From: an uncultured Rhodopila sp.
GTDB taxonomy: Bacteria > Pseudomonadota > Alphaproteobacteria > Acetobacterales > Acetobacteraceae
Reading direction: 5' to 3'
Assembly (NCBI GenBank): GCA_903851415.1
Contig: CAINOE010000063.1
Location: 1-42,656 of the forward strand
DNA: 42,656 bases
Shown here: in pieces, positions 41,532 to 42,656 of the stretch
How the letters are laid out: each line of letters begins with the position of its first letter
Numbering within the stretch: position 1 is the stretch's first letter
Notes under the pieces: model-generated
What the model was told of the DNA's origin: nothing
The model's database searches: none
What the model saw: only the letters and a program-made list of their open reading frames with translations
Made by a program: the position numbers and the translations under genes

Positions 41532-42293
41532 ATGTTCAAAGCTCTGTTCACTCCCCGATTCAATAAGCCTCTTGGCGCCTGCGTGATCGCAGGTGCCGCT
41601 TTGGCAGCTACTGCCGTGACATCGAAAGCAGAGGAGAAGATTCAGCCGCCGCCGTATGAGGTGGCCGGGGGGAATTTCGAGATCCTTGGTGTCGTTTGGG
41701 ATGAGGCCGCCATCCGGAAAGCGCTTCCGCCAGGGATCAAGCCAGTGAACGGAATGACCGGCGGCATCAATATCTATTCCGTTGAGCGGGGCTATGGGAT
41801 CGGCCCCTACTCGGCAGCATATTTCTGGGTGGACATCGAGGGCTTTGATTCACCCGAGGGGATCAAGGGGCGGTGGATGCTCGCCGGTGTCTATGGCCCG
41901 CAACCAAACACATCGGCCGCGTTAAAAGCATATTACGGGCTTCCAGTTCGCCCGGGATCAACACGCGTGGAGCCCACCGCTGACGGGAAGCGTGCCGTCG
42001 CCACGGTGGACGGGCATGACGCCATCACCGCGGAAATCAAATCGGTGCCCGGGTCGTGTGAAGCCGCTGCCATTTCCTTGAACTACGAGTCACTGTCTCC
42101 CGAAACCAAACAAGTAAGCGTACTGAAGATTCCATTTGTGGGCGATTCCTGCAAAGCGGAACCGGTGTCGGTTAAAATCACCGCTCCGCCTGGTGATCCG
42201 TTCTCTGCCTATCCGATTTTGAAAGTCGTTGGGGTGAGCGACGTCAAGAACGGCTCTTTCGCTTTCACTGTTCCCCAGCCTGCCAGGGAGTAG
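41532..42293 (+). CDS. Secreted protein with an acetoacetate-decarboxylase-like beta-barrel
   Basis: This encodes 253 residues. The ATG at 41532 follows GGAGGA by 6 bases, which fixes the start. A signal peptide is likely (about residues 1-32, with GACVIAGAALAATAVTSKA before EEK). The mature part has LPPGIKPVNGMTGG, IGPYSAAYFWVDIEG and GRWMLAGVYGP, a pattern like the beta-barrel of the acetoacetate decarboxylase family. Export of such a protein is unusual because the known enzymes are cytoplasmic. I see no clear catalytic Lys motif, so it may be a non-enzymatic relative. The family call is moderate. Confidence 0.6.
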   Translation: MFKALFTPRFNKPLGACVIAGAALAATAVTSKAEEKIQPPPYEVAGGNFEILGVVWDEAAIRKALPPGIKPVNGMTGGINIYSVERGYGIGPYSAAYFWVDIEGFDSPEGIKGRWMLAGVYGPQPNTSAALKAYYGLPVRPGSTRVEPTADGKRAVATVDGHDAITAEIKSVPGSCEAAAISLNYESLSPETKQVSVLKIPFVGDSCKAEPVSVKITAPPGDPFSAYPILKVVGVSDVKNGSFAFTVPQPARE

Positions 42294-42331
42294 CAGCGGA
42301 GATCCGTAATCGTGCTTTGGCCGGATGGGCG

Positions 42332-42363
42332 GCGTTCCATCTGCTGCCCCGCAGATGGAACGC
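42332..42363 (+). terminator. Strong hairpin after the ADC-like gene
   Basis: This is a perfect 13-base stem (GCGTTCCATCTGC, loop TGCCCC) starting 39 bases after the stop. The downstream flank is AATTTGG, so only a short T run follows. Termination is the simplest explanation. Confidence 0.5.
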
Positions 42364-42514
42364 AATTTGGCCAGATGCGATCCTGAAGAAGGCTGGGGAA
42401 TGTGCTGAAACGTCTTCAGCGGAGAGTCAGACCATGATGACCGCGTCGTCGCGGGCGCTATCGACGTGGCCTATTTCCGGATGTTGTTATGTCACGTGCC
42501 CAGAGCGACCGCTT

Positions 42515-42656
42515 TGGGAGAGTGTCAGATCCTTTGTGTAAGTCGGATTCCGTGGCTTCCTTAACCCGAAGGGAGTTTCATGATGAGAACGATCCGACCC
42601 GAACTGCTGGACGAACTGCTCGCCAACTGCGACAAGCCCTCCGACCTGATCGGCGA
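42515..42656 (+). mobile_element. IS256-family insertion sequence, left end, cut by the window edge
   Basis: The probable left terminal repeat is GGGAGAGTGTCAGATCCTTT starting at 42515, the kind of end seen in IS256-family elements, with the transposase start 65 bases inside. Only the first 142 bases are present. The precise end is uncertain because the other terminus is not visible. Confidence 0.6.
42580..42656 (+). CDS. IS256-family transposase, N-terminal fragment
   Basis: The ATG at 42580, preceded by AAGGGAG, starts MMRTIRPELLDELLANCDKP, then SDLIG, which matches the N terminus of IS256-type mutator transposases. About 25 codons are present before the window ends. The rest, including the DDE catalytic residues, would lie to the right. 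Confidence 0.85.
   Translation, partial: MMRTIRPELLDELLANCDKPSDLIG

Overview
The window is GC-rich bacterial DNA, most likely from an alphaproteobacterium and plausibly from the Rhodospirillales/Acetobacteraceae. The reasons are a pyruvate dehydrogenase cluster with a lipoyl domain on E1-beta (an alphaproteobacterial trait), an NDUFAF6-like synthase-fold protein, and a ligase-associated helicase/PdeM pair. The genus placement is inference. Both edges fall in insertion sequences: an ISKra4-family element fills bases 1-1454 and an IS256-family element starts just before the right edge. This suggests the window is an assembly contig bounded by repeats.

Left part (1-14.3 kb). The ISKra4 element has two reading frames joined by an apparent -1 slippery site, and it cuts a DUF2891 gene. 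Next is a decayed copy of the 5' end of a DEXH helicase gene, then a roughly 2 kb lower-GC insert with two secreted proteins. The intact helicase gene follows, with a second copy of the same 5' end, overlapped by pdeM. Then come copC-copD, a hotdog thioesterase, a hydrolase pseudogene split by palindromic repeats, tRNA-Val(CAC), purU behind a hairpin leader, and a decaying VapBC pair flanked by two paralogous small membrane proteins.

Middle (14.4-28.4 kb). A solitary hydantoinase-B gene, a translationally coupled DUF3160 - CapA pair and an MFS pseudogene precede the pyruvate dehydrogenase operon (pdhA, pdhB, pdhC). The cluster is broken by a reverse-strand GIY-YIG nuclease gene between inverted 39-base copies of a palindromic repeat, with a 24-base tandem array attached. 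It resumes with a GNAT gene overlapping lpd (E3), followed by an SDR.

Right part (28.5-42.7 kb). A single-chain restriction-modification-like protein has a lower-GC C-terminal specificity region and a small divergent neighbour. Then follow an NDUFAF6-like protein, Fe-type superoxide dismutase, an EF-G paralogue lacking the catalytic histidine, a frameshifted membrane protein, a second SDR, an EmrA-EmrB efflux pair behind a palindromic operator candidate, and a secreted acetoacetate-decarboxylase-like protein with a strong downstream hairpin.

The main theme is ordinary chromosomal genes scarred by small mobile or repetitive DNA. The most interesting candidate is the GIY-YIG cassette, where a small nuclease may be linked to the movement of the palindromic repeats found at several places here.
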